Source of the DNA: Adiantum capillus-veneris
Taxonomy: Eukaryota; Streptophyta; Polypodiopsida; Polypodiales; Pteridaceae
Length of the DNA: 64,000 nt
Assembly: GCA_014529385.2 (NCBI GenBank)
Contig: CM043969.1
Location: 15,129,446 to 15,193,445, forward strand
Reading direction: 5' to 3'
Positions 34,879-45,789 of this stretch are shown here, in pieces. The notes below the pieces were generated by a model. That model worked only from the letters and a program-made list of their open reading frames with translations, had not been told where the DNA came from and did no database searches. How positions within the stretch are numbered: position 1 is the stretch's first letter; the number at the start of each line of letters is the position of its first letter. Both the position numbers and the translations under genes were made by a program.

Positions 34879-35261
34879 CCTAAATTAAATGCATATTATT
34901 TGTAGCCTTTTAACTCATTTTGATATCTTTGACTATTGTGAGGTCCATCCTTCTTCTTGAATATTTTGTATCAATTCCTACTCAATACTTATAAGTTCTT
35001 ATTAGTACTAATAAATTAGCTTCAGCAAGGGCAAGCAATGAAGTACAACATATTTTCATTGCAAGACAATTACACTCTCACTACTAAGAATGTCTAACTC
35101 TTTATGAGGTTTTTCTAAGCCGTTTCTTATGTTTCTTATTTCTCTTTATAGCAGATGTAAATGTTTCTCTCTTTATCTATTGTCTTGAAGTCTATAAAAG
35201 TAAGGGCTTTATTAAGTGTTTATACTATATTAGCTTGTAAACTATACTTTGGATAGTGTTT
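34879..35261. other. P450 3' flank, no other gene
   Basis: AT-rich. It presumably contains the P450 3'UTR; no single clear polyadenylation signal stands out. Confidence 0.4.
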
Positions 35262-35370
35262 TTTTTTTTTGGGGGGGGGGGTTTGGGGGGGGGGGGGGGG
35301 GGGGGGTGGGGTTTGGCGGCGGCGGCGACGGCGGCCGGGGGGGAGAGAGAGAGAGAGAGAGAGGGGGGGG
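35262..35370. repeat. poly-T/poly-G/GGC/(GA)n low-complexity block
   Basis: T12, then G10, G24, a GGCGGC stretch, G7, (GA)10 and G9 in a row. It covers or replaces the first bases of the adjacent Copia LTR. Confidence 0.9.
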
Positions 35371-35756
35371 GTTTTGTGCCTAGACCCACACTATGGAGCT
35401 CTTCTCTTACTTCACTTTGTTCAGATTCATTGTATCTATCAACTACATTTACCTGTCACTTTTAGTTGATGCTTGCATTGACACAGTTATCCATATAAAA
35501 GAATGAACGACCAAGAGAGTATTTGGGTTGATCTTTATGCCTTCCATCATCTATGATTTCATCCAAAACTCCCTCCCTAAGCCTATATAATGGCTCAATA
35601 TGTACTTGATCTCTAGTTGAATTATCAATCAAATTTATGCTTGTTATCTTTGTGTATTGAGTCTCCTGATTTGTGCTTAGTGTGGCTACACATGATGCTC
35701 TCACCATCATCAAGAATGCAAGCCTAATCTATCCTCCTTAACCTATCTACTTTACA
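35371..35756 (+). repeat. 5' LTR of the old Copia
   Basis: Matches 43644-44054 through GTTTTGTGCCTA, CTTTATGCCTTCCATCATCT and TTTATGCTTGTTATCTTTG. It ends TTTACA. Its first bases (TGTTAA in the partner) are lost in the G/GA block. Confidence 0.85.
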
Positions 35757-35758
35757 TG

Positions 35759-35770
35759 TGGTATCAAAGC
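35759..35770 (+). promoter_or_regulatory. Copia primer-binding site, variant
   Basis: TGGTATCAAAGC two bases after the LTR, one mismatch from the tRNA-iMet complement. Confidence 0.8.
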
Positions 35771-36220
35771 TTAAAGCTAAGATATCTCTATTAGCTTAGG
35801 TTTAGATCTTGTAGGTTTGAGTAGATTCATCACTAACCATTAAGCTAGGCCTTTCAAGTCCCCTCCTTGCTTGAATTGGTTGCCATTCATAGCTCCTTGC
35901 ATTTCATTTAGCAATTTTCATGATAAGGTTTGGATTGATTATAGTGTGTGTGTGTGCATGCAGTGTGTGTGCATGCACACGTGCAAAAGATCTTGAATTT
36001 GCACTTCAAATTTAGAAGCTCATTATTGCCCCAATCTATGCCATTACCATGTGTGCATGAAGCCTCTCCACTATAGCTATCAAATAAGCCTACCCATGCT
36101 TATTTTGGAGCTCAATTGAGCATGCTACCCTTGACAAATTTGTTGCAGTAGCGAGCTCAACACCCGCAGACCTCGCTTCCTTGACAAGGAAGTGGTATAA
36201 GTGCCTCGGGTAGTGCATTG

Positions 36221-36249
36221 TGGGGGGGGGGGGGGGGGGGGGGGGGGGT
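36221..36249 (+). repeat. poly-G tract (about 28 nt)
   Basis: Uninterrupted G run ending TGTGGGGG. A long homopolymer such as this is prone to assembly error. Confidence 0.9.
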
Positions 36250-36360
36250 GTGGGGGTCGTGGGCTCTATCCTCTTTTCTATTTTAATCTTCATGTTTGGA
36301 TGTGATGGATTCTTCAAATTGTCATAAAGCGACAATTAATGATGTTCACATGCATCTCCT

Positions 36361-36612
36361 TTTAGGTGGAGGATGAACCTCAAATCTATCAAATACGACT
36401 CCCTCCACTCGTGCGCATATGCAAGTGGTTGGACTCACACTAGGCCCACCCAATCGAAACTCCCACAACCATCCAAGCCTCCACCTCATTTTAGGTGGAG
36501 GATGGACCTCAAAATCTATCAAATACGACTCCCTCCAATCGTGCACATCTACAGGTGGTTGGTCTCACACTAGGCCCAAGCAATCGGCACTCCCACAACC
36601 ATCCAAGCCTTT
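36361..36612. repeat. two tandem ~125-bp units
   Basis: Each unit runs TTTAGGTGGAGGATG, ACCTCAAA.TCTATCAAATA, CACACTAGGCCCA, CCCACAACCATCCAAGCC. The units differ at scattered positions. Confidence 0.85.
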
Positions 36613-36818
36613 GTTCCCACATGCTATTAGCTACAAACAAATACTCTCTTGATAGGCACTCCCATGGATATTCAAGCCTCAATCGAACTTGTGCTCCCAC
36701 ACCAGCGCAAAAGACACTTCCTTTGTACACATCCTACATAAATAAGAAAACCCCAAACTATTTATAAGACCTAGTTCAAGGGACTCTTTGAGCCTAAAAA
36801 CATTTTTTCCCAAGCTTG

Positions 36819-37069
36819 TGTGCGCTCCTTGCCGCACTGTCGAAGCAAGGGACTTGCCGATACACCGTGTGCGAGCCACAAATGGCTCCAAGCACACAAC
36901 AAGCATAAACTAGCAAGCTCAAGAGAGCAAAGGGTGTGTCACTCACCGCTCTACGCTCGCCTTCGTGGTGGATTCCTCGCCGCGATGAAGAAGAAGCTGC
37001 AGTTGTACCACGCTCAACCGCTTCGCCGTCGTCGTGCCTTCGTAATGCTCGATCGCACACACACTCTCC

Positions 37070-37107
<38 letters not shown>

Positions 37108-37360
37108 AGGAGGTGAAGAAGAAGAAGATGGAGATGGAGATGGAGCAAGAGCACTCTTCTATTGCACAAATGAGAGAATGAGTAAAAATTAGGTTTAGTT
37201 GGCTTTTATATGAGCTCACCCCATTCACACTTGGGCGCCCATGCTTAGCCAACTAATCCCTTGAATGTCCCAGTTAGAGTGCGCCTCTCATCGGCGATCA
37301 CTCTTACAATAATACAACGTTTATAGATCATAGGGTGTCCGTGTGCCGTGAGGGTTAACA
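36819..37360 (-). repeat. 3' LTR of the LARD
   Basis: TGTGCGCTCCTTGCCGC to GTGAGGGTTAACA on the plus strand. Contains (CT)n(AC)n at about 37072-37107. Confidence 0.95.
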
Positions 37361-38999
37361 TGTCCCCCTTCCTGATGTAGATTCCGTCCTCGGAAGCTAT
37401 TGAGTTGAAGCTGGTTCGTCGAGGTGGAATAGCATTTGAGAGGAATGTCCTTAGCCTTCTTCAGTCACTGCAAAATCAAACAACATTGGCACAGTAATGG
37501 CATTCTCTTAAAAAGCATATGCAGTTTTAGGTAGACAAATTGATTGGTAAAAGAATTTCAAACAATTTGTTAGCAATGAACATTAAATTGCAATGTAAGC
37601 AAATGCATAAACAGATGTAAAGGCAAAAAATTAAACAAGTCTGGGGTCGCTAATTTGACGGTCGAAAGGCACTAGAGATCGAATATTAATACCATGGGTA
37701 AGCTTCTTAATTTTCAGTGGTCAATTAAGTTGTTTAATCGCGAGAGCCAAGTATTCATGTTCGAGGGCTGACTAGAGGCTATATCTAGAAAACCTTGTAG
37801 TTAAGCTACCATAAAAGGAATTTCTCATGAAATCATCGCCTGACTGATTACTTTTTCTTTGACCCCCCAAAGTATTTTCACATTGATTCAATTATGATGT
37901 GTGTGCTTATTTTGTATGCCTTGGGTTTTTTGCTTTTCAAGGAAAAGCGCCCACACTGGGAACCTCTAGGGCTCTAGTACCATAGGCGATACATGTGAGT
38001 GAAGTACCAATTTAAGCAAGGATTTCTCTTCCAGCTTAAAATTTTACATTGTGGCACTTTGATTTTTTGTTTGTTCATTTTCAGCATTTAAATTTTGTAA
38101 CTTTGGGGGGTCATATAACGTTGTTACCCTCCCCAGGCTCATCAGATTAGTAAACTCCCTTTATAATACTTAAGCTAAAGGTCAATAGGGTTAAGCTCAC
38201 TAGAAAGCCCTAGTACATTTCATACAATGCTGCCTAAATCGGATTAAGAACTTAAGTAACCATTGCTTATTAGGAAGGCATTCCCCATGGTATTAAGAGA
38301 AGATTTCTAATACCTAGCTTGGTCAAACTAGCTTAGTCGGACTGCTTGATTTTTACACCTAGACAAGTGATTATGACAAAACATTACATTGAATTAAATG
38401 TTTGATACTAAGCAAATGCGCTGAATATTATGCTACCAATCACAATCAAGGCAGACAAACATGGATGCAAAAAGATAAGGGCAATGCTAATGGACATAAA
38501 ACACCTGTTTGTGTTGATGGTCGCGCTTGATTTGAAGTGTGAACGAGAGAAAGGTTCCATGAAGGTCCAAATCCTATCAATAGCAACACGCTCCTGTACA
38601 CACTAGGAAACAAAAGGAATACCTCCAGGAGGCGCATTAGTGGGAAAAGAGAACTTCGCTAATCACTCAACTCTAAAACAGAAACACTCCTATCGTACTA
38701 ATCTTACCTACCCTCCATCACTCAAGTGATGAGGATCAAAGGTGTTTTATGGCATAGGTTTCTGTTTCACTGTACCAGATGTGACATGTGTAGGTCTGAG
38801 TCAATGTTTTGACTTTTAATGTGCATACTCGTTTGCTAATTGCTCTTGCTCTTTATTTTTAATTTTTAATTTTTTGGTGAGTATAAAGCTTTATATGTAC
38901 ATTCCCTAAGATCGGAGATTAAGAGGTCAGGGAGAAAGCTTGAGAGGGAAGCAAGTGAATGATGACTGTCAGCAAACACTCCCCCCTTCCTTGGGTAGA
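37361..38999. other. LARD interior, non-coding
   Basis: No frame of interest. It lies between the 645-codon ORF and the 3' LTR, where pol would sit in an autonomous element. Confidence 0.6.
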
Positions 39000-40937
39000 T
39001 CATACCATTTGAAATGAGCTTGTCACCCTTTGAAACCAATTGTTCCAGTTGGTAATAGGTGAGGATTTTTGCCAGTAGTTTTCTATTACCCTAGGTGCCT
39101 CGTCAAGTTGCAAGGGTGGTAAGGTACTCTCCCAGGATCGAACTTGAAGTGGTTCATCAGGTGATTCTTGAACACTGGGAGGTGTGGATTCTTTTGTAGC
39201 TTCATGGAGGTCCACTACTATAGATGGAGGCTGTGTAGAAGCTTTTACCTCTATGGATGTATTACATGATGAGCTAGAAGCTTCATGGGACTCCCCCCTT
39301 CCTGAGCTAGGTGGAACAAATCGTTCTTTCTTTGGTACCCAAACTAGCTCTGGAGCGAGTGTATAGCATACTGTGATTTTTTCCTTTCCACGATCATTGA
39401 TTCGTTTTGGAGCTACGGGATTGGGCTCACTTGGGTCAGGTGATAGGTAAGAGCACAATCTACGTTTTGGCACCCAGATTTGATCATTTCCTTGATAGTA
39501 GCCTTGGGCTTCCAATAGTCGTTTAGGGATCCATCGCAACATTTTCTTACTTTTCTTGGAGCGAGTGGTACGTTTCTTACAAGGCTTCTGTTTTTTAGCA
39601 CTAGCTATGGTCACTAAAGAAGCTTTAGGGACCCACTTGTATGTTTTCTTCGTTACATTAGGATGAGTCTTGTCGGAAGCGATATGCATTGCTTGTAGCA
39701 TATTTAAGGGTACATGAATTTCATCCCCCTCAGGTGTTACCCAGGTCGTTCCCCTATTTCCCCAAGTGTCTATGGTTGCTGCTAGGTGGACCCAATCCAC
39801 ATTGTCCGATTCAGTCATCCCAGGTAGGATATCCATATGGACACTCTTTGGGGGTGTGGGGGTCATGTGTGCATAAGGGGCTAGAGGCACATATGGTCGA
39901 GGCCCCATATTAGGTACTACGACACTAGGTAGTGGCACTGCGCTAACCATAGATGTCATCGGTACATTCTCTGTCAGGCTTATCCCTGGAGTGAGCACTG
40001 TGTTTTCCTTAATAGAGGGTTGAGCCAAGTTAGGGAAGCTAAAGTTGTCGCTCGGAGGCTCAGATTGCATAGAGACCCCAGGTGAAATGACGTAAGATGG
40101 GTCCATGGGGCTCATTAGAGGAGTCTCCATTTGTGATAGAGTAGGCTGTTGAGCCTTGCTCGTATCCAGAAATCGCATGGGGCCAGTTGAGAGTATATTT
40201 ACCCCTTGGTTTTGTCTTTCTGATTGAATAATGCCATGGATAACATTACATATCATTTTTTGTTGATCTTCGATGCTCGTGGCACTAGAGGTGGATTGTA
40301 CAATCTCTATCCATCCTACATGGTAGGCGTGGCCAGAGTGTAGATCCGTCAACACCTCAGTGTGGAGGTCGTATGTCCAATGATCATTAATGAACAATCC
40401 TTCTAGAGTCGACGTGTTAACGGTTTCTTGTGAGGTAGAAGCAATGTTGCTCCCCGTGGTTTTACTTGTCACCAACGGTACTCTAGAGGGAACTTCTGAA
40501 GGAGGCAGCTCAACAGGGCCTTCTTGGTAAGAAGTTGGCAGGATATCCACATGGACACTCTTTGGGGGTGTGGGGTCCACGTGCGATGTGAAAGGAGAGT
40601 CCACTTCCCCACCCCCTTCGTGTGCTTCATTTGCATCAGGTTCCGAGCGAGTAGCTCTACCTAATGTTTCCATGAAACGGCTAAACATACTAGTACTAGG
40701 CTGTGGAGCTTCGGGAGGTGCATGGCCTTCTCTCTCAGTGTTTTGGGTAGGGTATGCTTCCATGATTTCTGAGTCGGAGGAGGAATCACTAGCGGCTATT
40801 TTAGGGACTTGGGTGGTGCTACCTTGTGTCCCCGCTGAGGGTCTAGAGCCTATCGTGGATGGGTAATGGGTGTCCGTATGAACAGAGGCACTACCAATAT
40901 GCTCGTGTTCTAGCACCCGCCCAGAGCGTAAGTGCAT
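39000..40937 (-). CDS. intact 645-codon gag-like frame of the LARD
   Basis: Single uninterrupted frame starting MHLRSGRVLEHEH, a start often seen in plant Ty3/gypsy gag. The product is Ser/Thr/Pro rich and acidic in the first half and basic around residues 430-530. A W(V/I)PK motif occurs four times there: KWVPKASL about 432, RWIPKRLL about 466, IWVPKRRL about 486 and VWVPKKER about 531. A lysine-rich KKRTTRSKKSKK lies between the first two. TPPKSVHVDILP occurs near residue 120 and again, slightly changed, near 356, from a 35-bp DNA duplication. No CCHC knuckle, protease DSG or DTG site, or RT motif was seen. Preservation of the frame in a pol-less element suggests either youth or selection on the protein. 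Confidence 0.75.
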   Translation of the reverse strand: MHLRSGRVLEHEHIGSASVHTDTHYPSTIGSRPSAGTQGSTTQVPKIAASDSSSDSEIMEAYPTQNTEREGHAPPEAPQPSTSMFSRFMETLGRATRSEPDANEAHEGGGEVDSPFTSHVDPTPPKSVHVDILPTSYQEGPVELPPSEVPSRVPLVTSKTTGSNIASTSQETVNTSTLEGLFINDHWTYDLHTEVLTDLHSGHAYHVGWIEIVQSTSSATSIEDQQKMICNVIHGIIQSERQNQGVNILSTGPMRFLDTSKAQQPTLSQMETPLMSPMDPSYVISPGVSMQSEPPSDNFSFPNLAQPSIKENTVLTPGISLTENVPMTSMVSAVPLPSVVVPNMGPRPYVPLAPYAHMTPTPPKSVHMDILPGMTESDNVDWVHLAATIDTWGNRGTTWVTPEGDEIHVPLNMLQAMHIASDKTHPNVTKKTYKWVPKASLVTIASAKKQKPCKKRTTRSKKSKKMLRWIPKRLLEAQGYYQGNDQIWVPKRRLCSYLSPDPSEPNPVAPKRINDRGKEKITVCYTLAPELVWVPKKERFVPPSSGRGESHEASSSSCNTSIEVKASTQPPSIVVDLHEATKESTPPSVQESPDEPLQVRSWESTLPPLQLDEAPRVIENYWQKSSPITNWNNWFQRVTSSFQMV

Positions 40938-41544
40938 GTGCTTTTGATACCCTAAGGTGTCAAAAAGCTGCTCTAGGAGGCCTTGTGACTAGTTTTTAGC
41001 GTGTTTTTTGTTTGTTTTTTTTCTAGATTTTTTAGAGCGTGTCGTGGAATGGGCCGTGTGATAGCTCGAAACGAGCGTATCGCTAGGAGGGACGCGCTGT
41101 GCTTTACAGCCCACCGTTTGGTTCTATTTTGCTCCAGAAAAGCCCGAAACAGTCTTTTCCTAGCTGGGGAACTAGGCTCCAAATAGCAAGTCTAAAGGTG
41201 CAAGTGGGAAGAGAAGGGAGGAGAGTGGAGGACTTGTCCCACATGCTCTCATTCCCTCTTGAGGAGGTAGGGTATATATATGAGAGTGAGTCTAGTATAT
41301 ATCATAGGACTGAGGACTGAGGCCTGGGCCTGGGCTTGGGCTTGGGCTTGGGGAAATGATCCCGATCCCGATCTATATTTTATACAAACCAACCCGCCCG
41401 CGTTTTTATAACTCGCATTTTTATTTCCGAAAATTTAACCTCCCCCTCACTCGCGTTTTTATTTTTCGGATTTTTTTTTTCCAGATTTTTATTTTTTTTC
41501 TTTTTCAGAGGAGTCAAATTAATTTTTTTTTGTTTTTTTTTTAC

Positions 41545-41765
41545 ATGCAGAAAATGCAGAAATTGAAAATGCAGAGATTGCAGATGCAGAAATTGAAAGT
41601 GCAGAAATTGCAGAAATTGAAAATGCAGAAAATTTAACGCAGAAAATGCAGAAATTGAAACTTGACAGAACCAGAAAATGCAGAAAATGCAAAAACGCAA
41701 GAAATGCTAACTGTGCAGTGCAAACCAGAAAACGCAAAAAACGCAAAAAACAAAAATCTCCACAC
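41545..41765 (-). repeat. AAATGCAGAAATTG-type minisatellite in LARD leader
   Basis: Short degenerate units (AAATGCAGA, AATTGAAA) repeated about 15 times in the leader between primer site and ORF. Confidence 0.8.
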
Positions 41766-41856
41766 AACTACACACACTCATTCCCTGCCCTTCCTATGAT
41801 AGAAATTGCACCACAAGAAAGCACAAAGTGCTAACCGAGCTTAGTGTAGGGCATAT

Positions 41857-41873
41857 CCCCGGCAGCGGCGCCA
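41857..41873 (-). promoter_or_regulatory. LARD primer-binding site (tRNA-Asp)
   Basis: The minus strand reads TGGCGCCGCTGCCGGGG, one mismatch from the complement of the plant tRNA-Asp 3' end. Confidence 0.85.
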
Positions 41874-41877
41874 AAAA

Positions 41878-42128
41878 TGTGCGCTCCTTGCCGCACTGTC
41901 GAAGCAAGGGACTTGCCGATACACCGTGTGCGAGCCACAAATGGCTCCAAGCACACAACAAGCCTAAACTAGCAAGCTCAAGAGAGCAAAGGGTGTGTCA
42001 CTCACCGCTCTACGCTCGCCTTCGTGGTAGATTCCTCGCCGCGATGAAGAAGAAGCTGCAGTCGTACCGCGCTCAACCGCTTCGCCGCCGTCGTGCCTTC
42101 GTAATGCTCGATCGCACACACACTCTCC

Positions 42129-42162
<34 letters not shown>

Positions 42163-42455
42163 AGGAGGTGAAGAAGAAGAAGATGGAGATGGAGATGGAG
42201 CAAGAGCACTCTTCTATTGCACAAATGAGAGAATGAGTAAAAATTAGGTTTAGTTGGCTTTTATATGAGCTCACCCCATTCACACTTGGGCGCCCATGCT
42301 TAGCCAACTAATCCCTTGAATGTCCCAGTTAGAGTGCGCCTCTCATCGGCGATCACTCTTACCCTTTTCCTATTGGTCCGACAAGCCTGGTACCTGACTC
42401 TAAATAATACAACGTTTATAGATCATAGGGTGTCCGTGTGCCGTGAGGGTTAACA
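41878..42455 (-). repeat. 5' LTR of the LARD
   Basis: Same ends as 36819-37360, plus 42 bp (around CCTATTGGTCCGACAAGCC) absent from the other copy. Followed directly by TSD GCTTG. Confidence 0.95.
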
Positions 42456-42618
42456 GCTTGTAAAGAGGCGCTTCATAACAAGTGAAGAATGGCTTCACAA
42501 AATTTACCCACTTTTGTAAAATCCGTTGCATAGTTAGTGCACAAATCACATGGAGATTAGACACTACCCTACACTAAAGGGGTAAGACCTTCTCCACACC
42601 GCACATTGGGATACACTA

Positions 42619-43300
42619 TGGACAAGGAAGCATTCACCGTTTTTGATGGTCAAGGGTTCCATACCTGGAAAATCAAAACAAAGGGTTACCTAATAAAGAA
42701 GCAATTGTGATCCATAGTCAAACCATTGGGAGAGGGAGAGGGAATTGAGACTAGGCGGTCTCAAGCACAATTCATAGAATAGAATGAGCAAGGATTAGGA
42801 ATTCTTCTGATCGTTGTAAAGAAACATTGCATACACTACCCATACGAATTCACTACTCCCTATGATGCATGAATCACACTTTGGAGCTATACCCACACAC
42901 TCCAAAATTCCTCTCAAAACACAGCTCTATGGTCTCACTATGGAACCAATAGAAGATCTCTTGTCATAGAATGAAGAGCATAGGCACCCAATTGGCATAC
43001 ATAAAGGCCCAATGGAGAACAAAGACCAAGTAGCCATTCTACTCAAAGTTGTACCAGATGCAAACTATGGTCAAATAGTCACTATAATCAAAGAAAAGGA
43101 GCCTATACCAAGCCCAAAAGAAGTCATCAACTTTCTCCAAGATCACAAGAAGAATATCTGAGATACAAAGATATGTGGAGGAGCTTTTGTTGCTACATCA
43201 TCAAGGAACCCAATAAAGAAGAGGTGCAAATATTGCAATCACAACAACCACACATCCAACAAATGTTATAAAACGAATCCTTGTCTGCATTTATGGTAAA
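42619..43300 (+). pseudogene. gag remnant of the old Copia
   Basis: Starts ATGGACAAGGAAGCATTC (MDKEAFTVFDGQGFHTWKIK), typical of Copia gag. Stops follow within 50 codons. The zinc knuckle CKYCNHNNHTSNKC is near 43225-43270. Frames between are broken. Pol is absent from the rest of the element (43300-43640). Confidence 0.75.
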
Positions 43301-43643
43301 AATAACCATGGGTCGAGTTGGTGTTTGTACAAAGATAAAAAGAAATATAAAGGCAAAATCAACATAATGAAGAATCTAGTGATGAAGACAATGGAGTAAT
43401 GTGCTCTATAGAAGTATTGTGAGACTACACCCTAGTTGCTTACAACTATCTAGGGGAGGAATTTCTGCCCTTCACCCTCGTTGTCTACCATTCTCAAGGG
43501 AAGGGATTTTTGGCCTAAACCCTATTGTCACCACTCTCTAGGGGAGGCACTCTCTTGTACACCTATCTAGATGGGAGACTTAGACCCCATTGGAAACCTA
43601 AGGTTTCTTTGACATTTGATGTGCTCAAACACAAAATGGGAAT

Positions 43644-44053
43644 TGTTAAGTTTTGTGCCTAAGCCCACAACATGGAGCTCTCCCTCTTATTTAAATTTAT
43701 CCAAGTCATTGTATCTAACACCACTAGGCTTGCCTACCACTTTTACTTGATGCTTCATTGACTTCACATGGTACACACACCCACACACACCCATGAAGAA
43801 GCATGAAAGACCAAGAGAGGATTTGGGCTGATCTTTATGCCTTCCATCATCTATAATTTCATCCAAATTTCCCTCCATAAGACTACATACTGGCTCGCTA
43901 TGTACTTCCTCTCTAGTTCAATTATCAATTTAATTTATGCTTGTTATCTTTGTGCATTGAGTTTCCTATTGTGCTTAGTGTGTATAAACACGATTCTCTC
44001 ACCATCATTATGAATGTAAGCCTAATCTATCCCCCTTAAAGTATGTACTTTAT

Positions 44054-44054
<1 letters not shown>
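43644..44054 (+). repeat. 3' LTR of the old Copia
   Basis: Begins TGTTAAGTTTTGTGCC and ends TACTTTATA; homologous to 35371-35756. A (GA)n tract follows at 44055-44085. Confidence 0.85.
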
Positions 44055-44085
<31 letters not shown>

Positions 44086-44611
44086 TTGCCTACATACTCT
44101 AAACTATATGCAATGTATAGAAGTTATCTAAAAAGACTTTAAATTCAAAAGAAATGTGAATAGTCACAATACTTTAATGCGTTAGGGTGCAAGCATGATA
44201 TGGTGTACTCATTTAGTAGGTTTTTTTTGCGATAACATTGGCATTTACAAAATCTACTTTTAGTACATAATAGTCATCAACGTGGCAAGCCATTTTAAAA
44301 TTCTATTGTTGGATATTTGCCGAGGATATTTCCCAGCCGCTTAAAATATTTGAACATGCCTTGCATAGTAACTTGGATATATCGGTTGTTCCTTGATTAT
44401 CACTACAAGAAAACTCACCCTCTACGCCTTTTCCCTCTACTCTTTCCTTTTTCCTCTTTGTCCTCAATCTACTCTCTCTTTTTTGTGCTCCCTGCACTTG
44501 CAATTGTATTGCACATGTCCCTCATCCCCCTTGTCTGCCTGTAGCTGTCTAAAACTGATTAGTGTGTTCCCCTCATCTCTTACCTAGATCTTTTTGATTA
44601 GTCATCTTTCA

Positions 44612-44648
<37 letters not shown>

Positions 44649-45789
44649 GATTTTCATTGATCAAGGAACATATTCCATAACTTTTTTTAATTATAGATTT
44701 TCATTTTCAGCTACATACTCCATGTCCTTCAATAGGACTAGGTTTCCTCTTGCATTATCTTTATTGTGTTCATCCATTCACATTACTATCAATTTTGACA
44801 CAAAAGGATGGCAAGAAATACTTGGTAGGATTTTTTGATAGCTGGAGCTACAAGAAGTTGTAGAGAAAGTAAATCAACCTAAGGGAACAATCTCAAAAGA
44901 AATTGGGGAGAACATAAAGAAATCATTTATCATGGTTAAACGGGTAAAGTGCATATAAGCTAGCTGCCAAGCCAAAAGAGCAACACTCCACATGGTTATC
45001 AAAATTTGTTTTTCCAAAACTCACAATTGTGAGTGGTTGTATTATATTATATAGTCACCAACAGAAATAGAAAATAGAAATTAGCCTCAAGCTCTCGTCA
45101 CTATATTTGTTTAGCAATAATGTTACAAAAACAAATATAGTGACAAAAGAGTTGCCAAAGGGCTTGGTATCCACCAACCACAAAATTTGAAGAAACAATT
45201 CAAATGGGTGGGTGAACGTTGAAAATGCTAAAATGGAAAGCTTAGTGGCAAGGTTTTCTAGTGTGTCATTTGATTTTGAACATGCAACATAAGGGTATCT
45301 CCAAGCAAGAAGGATGTCTACAATAGGAAAATGCTAGGTTTGGATTTAGAAAAGGTTGAGACTCGAGAGAGCTGAGAAGAATGCTTAGGGTTGTAGACAA
45401 TGCAAATGCTTAGGGTTGTAGATCCTTGGGGTTGAGCAGTGGTTGACTTGTGCTATCGTTCGAAGGTGGGTGTGGGTTGGTTGTCTGTGTGATACCGAGT
45501 GCAAAAGGACAAAGTTTACTTGTTGCTGTAGTGTTCAAATGTGTGTTTGTGCTGTTAATTATCGCATCAATCAAGAACTCTTGGCATGGGTAGTTGTTGG
45601 GCCATGTATAGAAGCTTTTGCATCCCTTGCTTCATCCCCTCACCATTTGACAAGATAATTAGCGTGAAGATTATAAGTATAATAAGCTCTTTTGTGCTAC
45701 GCTTATTATTTGTATAATGTGCGTATTTTTAACTTATCTTTGGTGCCTTTTGTTGAGGTGTCCTTGGGATTGTCCTTTGCCTCCGAATG
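44055..45789. other. spacer without recognisable gene
   Basis: AT-rich with a (GA)n tract (44055-44085), a (CT)n tract (44612-44643) and the third palindrome copy (45019-45034). Small open stretches at 44317-44544 and 45443-45658 have no recognisable domain. Confidence 0.45.
45019..45034. repeat. 16-bp palindrome ACTCACAATTGTGAGT, copy 3
   Basis: Identical to copies at 26654 and 32175. Confidence 0.8.

Larger units (their letters stand above)
36819..42455 (-). mobile_element. LARD-type LTR retrotransposon, TSD GCTTG
   Basis: 5.6 kb minus-strand element nested in the old Copia. LTRs are nearly identical (542 and 578 bp; the left one lacks 42 bp). The target duplication GCTTG is perfect (36814-36818, 42456-42460). 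The primer site is complementary to tRNA-Asp, and the purine tract AGGAAGGGGGACA lies next to the 3' LTR. It has no protease, RT or integrase, only one long frame, so it must be mobilised in trans. The tRNA-Asp site and the MHLRSGR start suggest a Ty3/gypsy partner. Confidence 0.92.
35371..44054 (+). mobile_element. old Copia element with a nested LTR element
   Basis: Plus-strand Copia defined by related LTRs at 35371-35756 and 43644-44054, a primer site after the left LTR, a gag remnant (42619-43300) and a purine-rich ACAAAATGGGAAT before the right LTR. Pol is missing. The interior holds the nested LARD at 36819-42455. The LTRs have diverged clearly, including indels, so it is much older than the nested element. 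Confidence 0.8.

Noticed and set aside
35256-35469. Glycine-rich open frames
   Set aside because: Products of poly-G, GGC and GA runs; no gene support.
39000-40937. 645-codon frame as a host gene
   Set aside because: It lies between LTRs with a perfect TSD, primer site and purine tract, so it belongs to the element.
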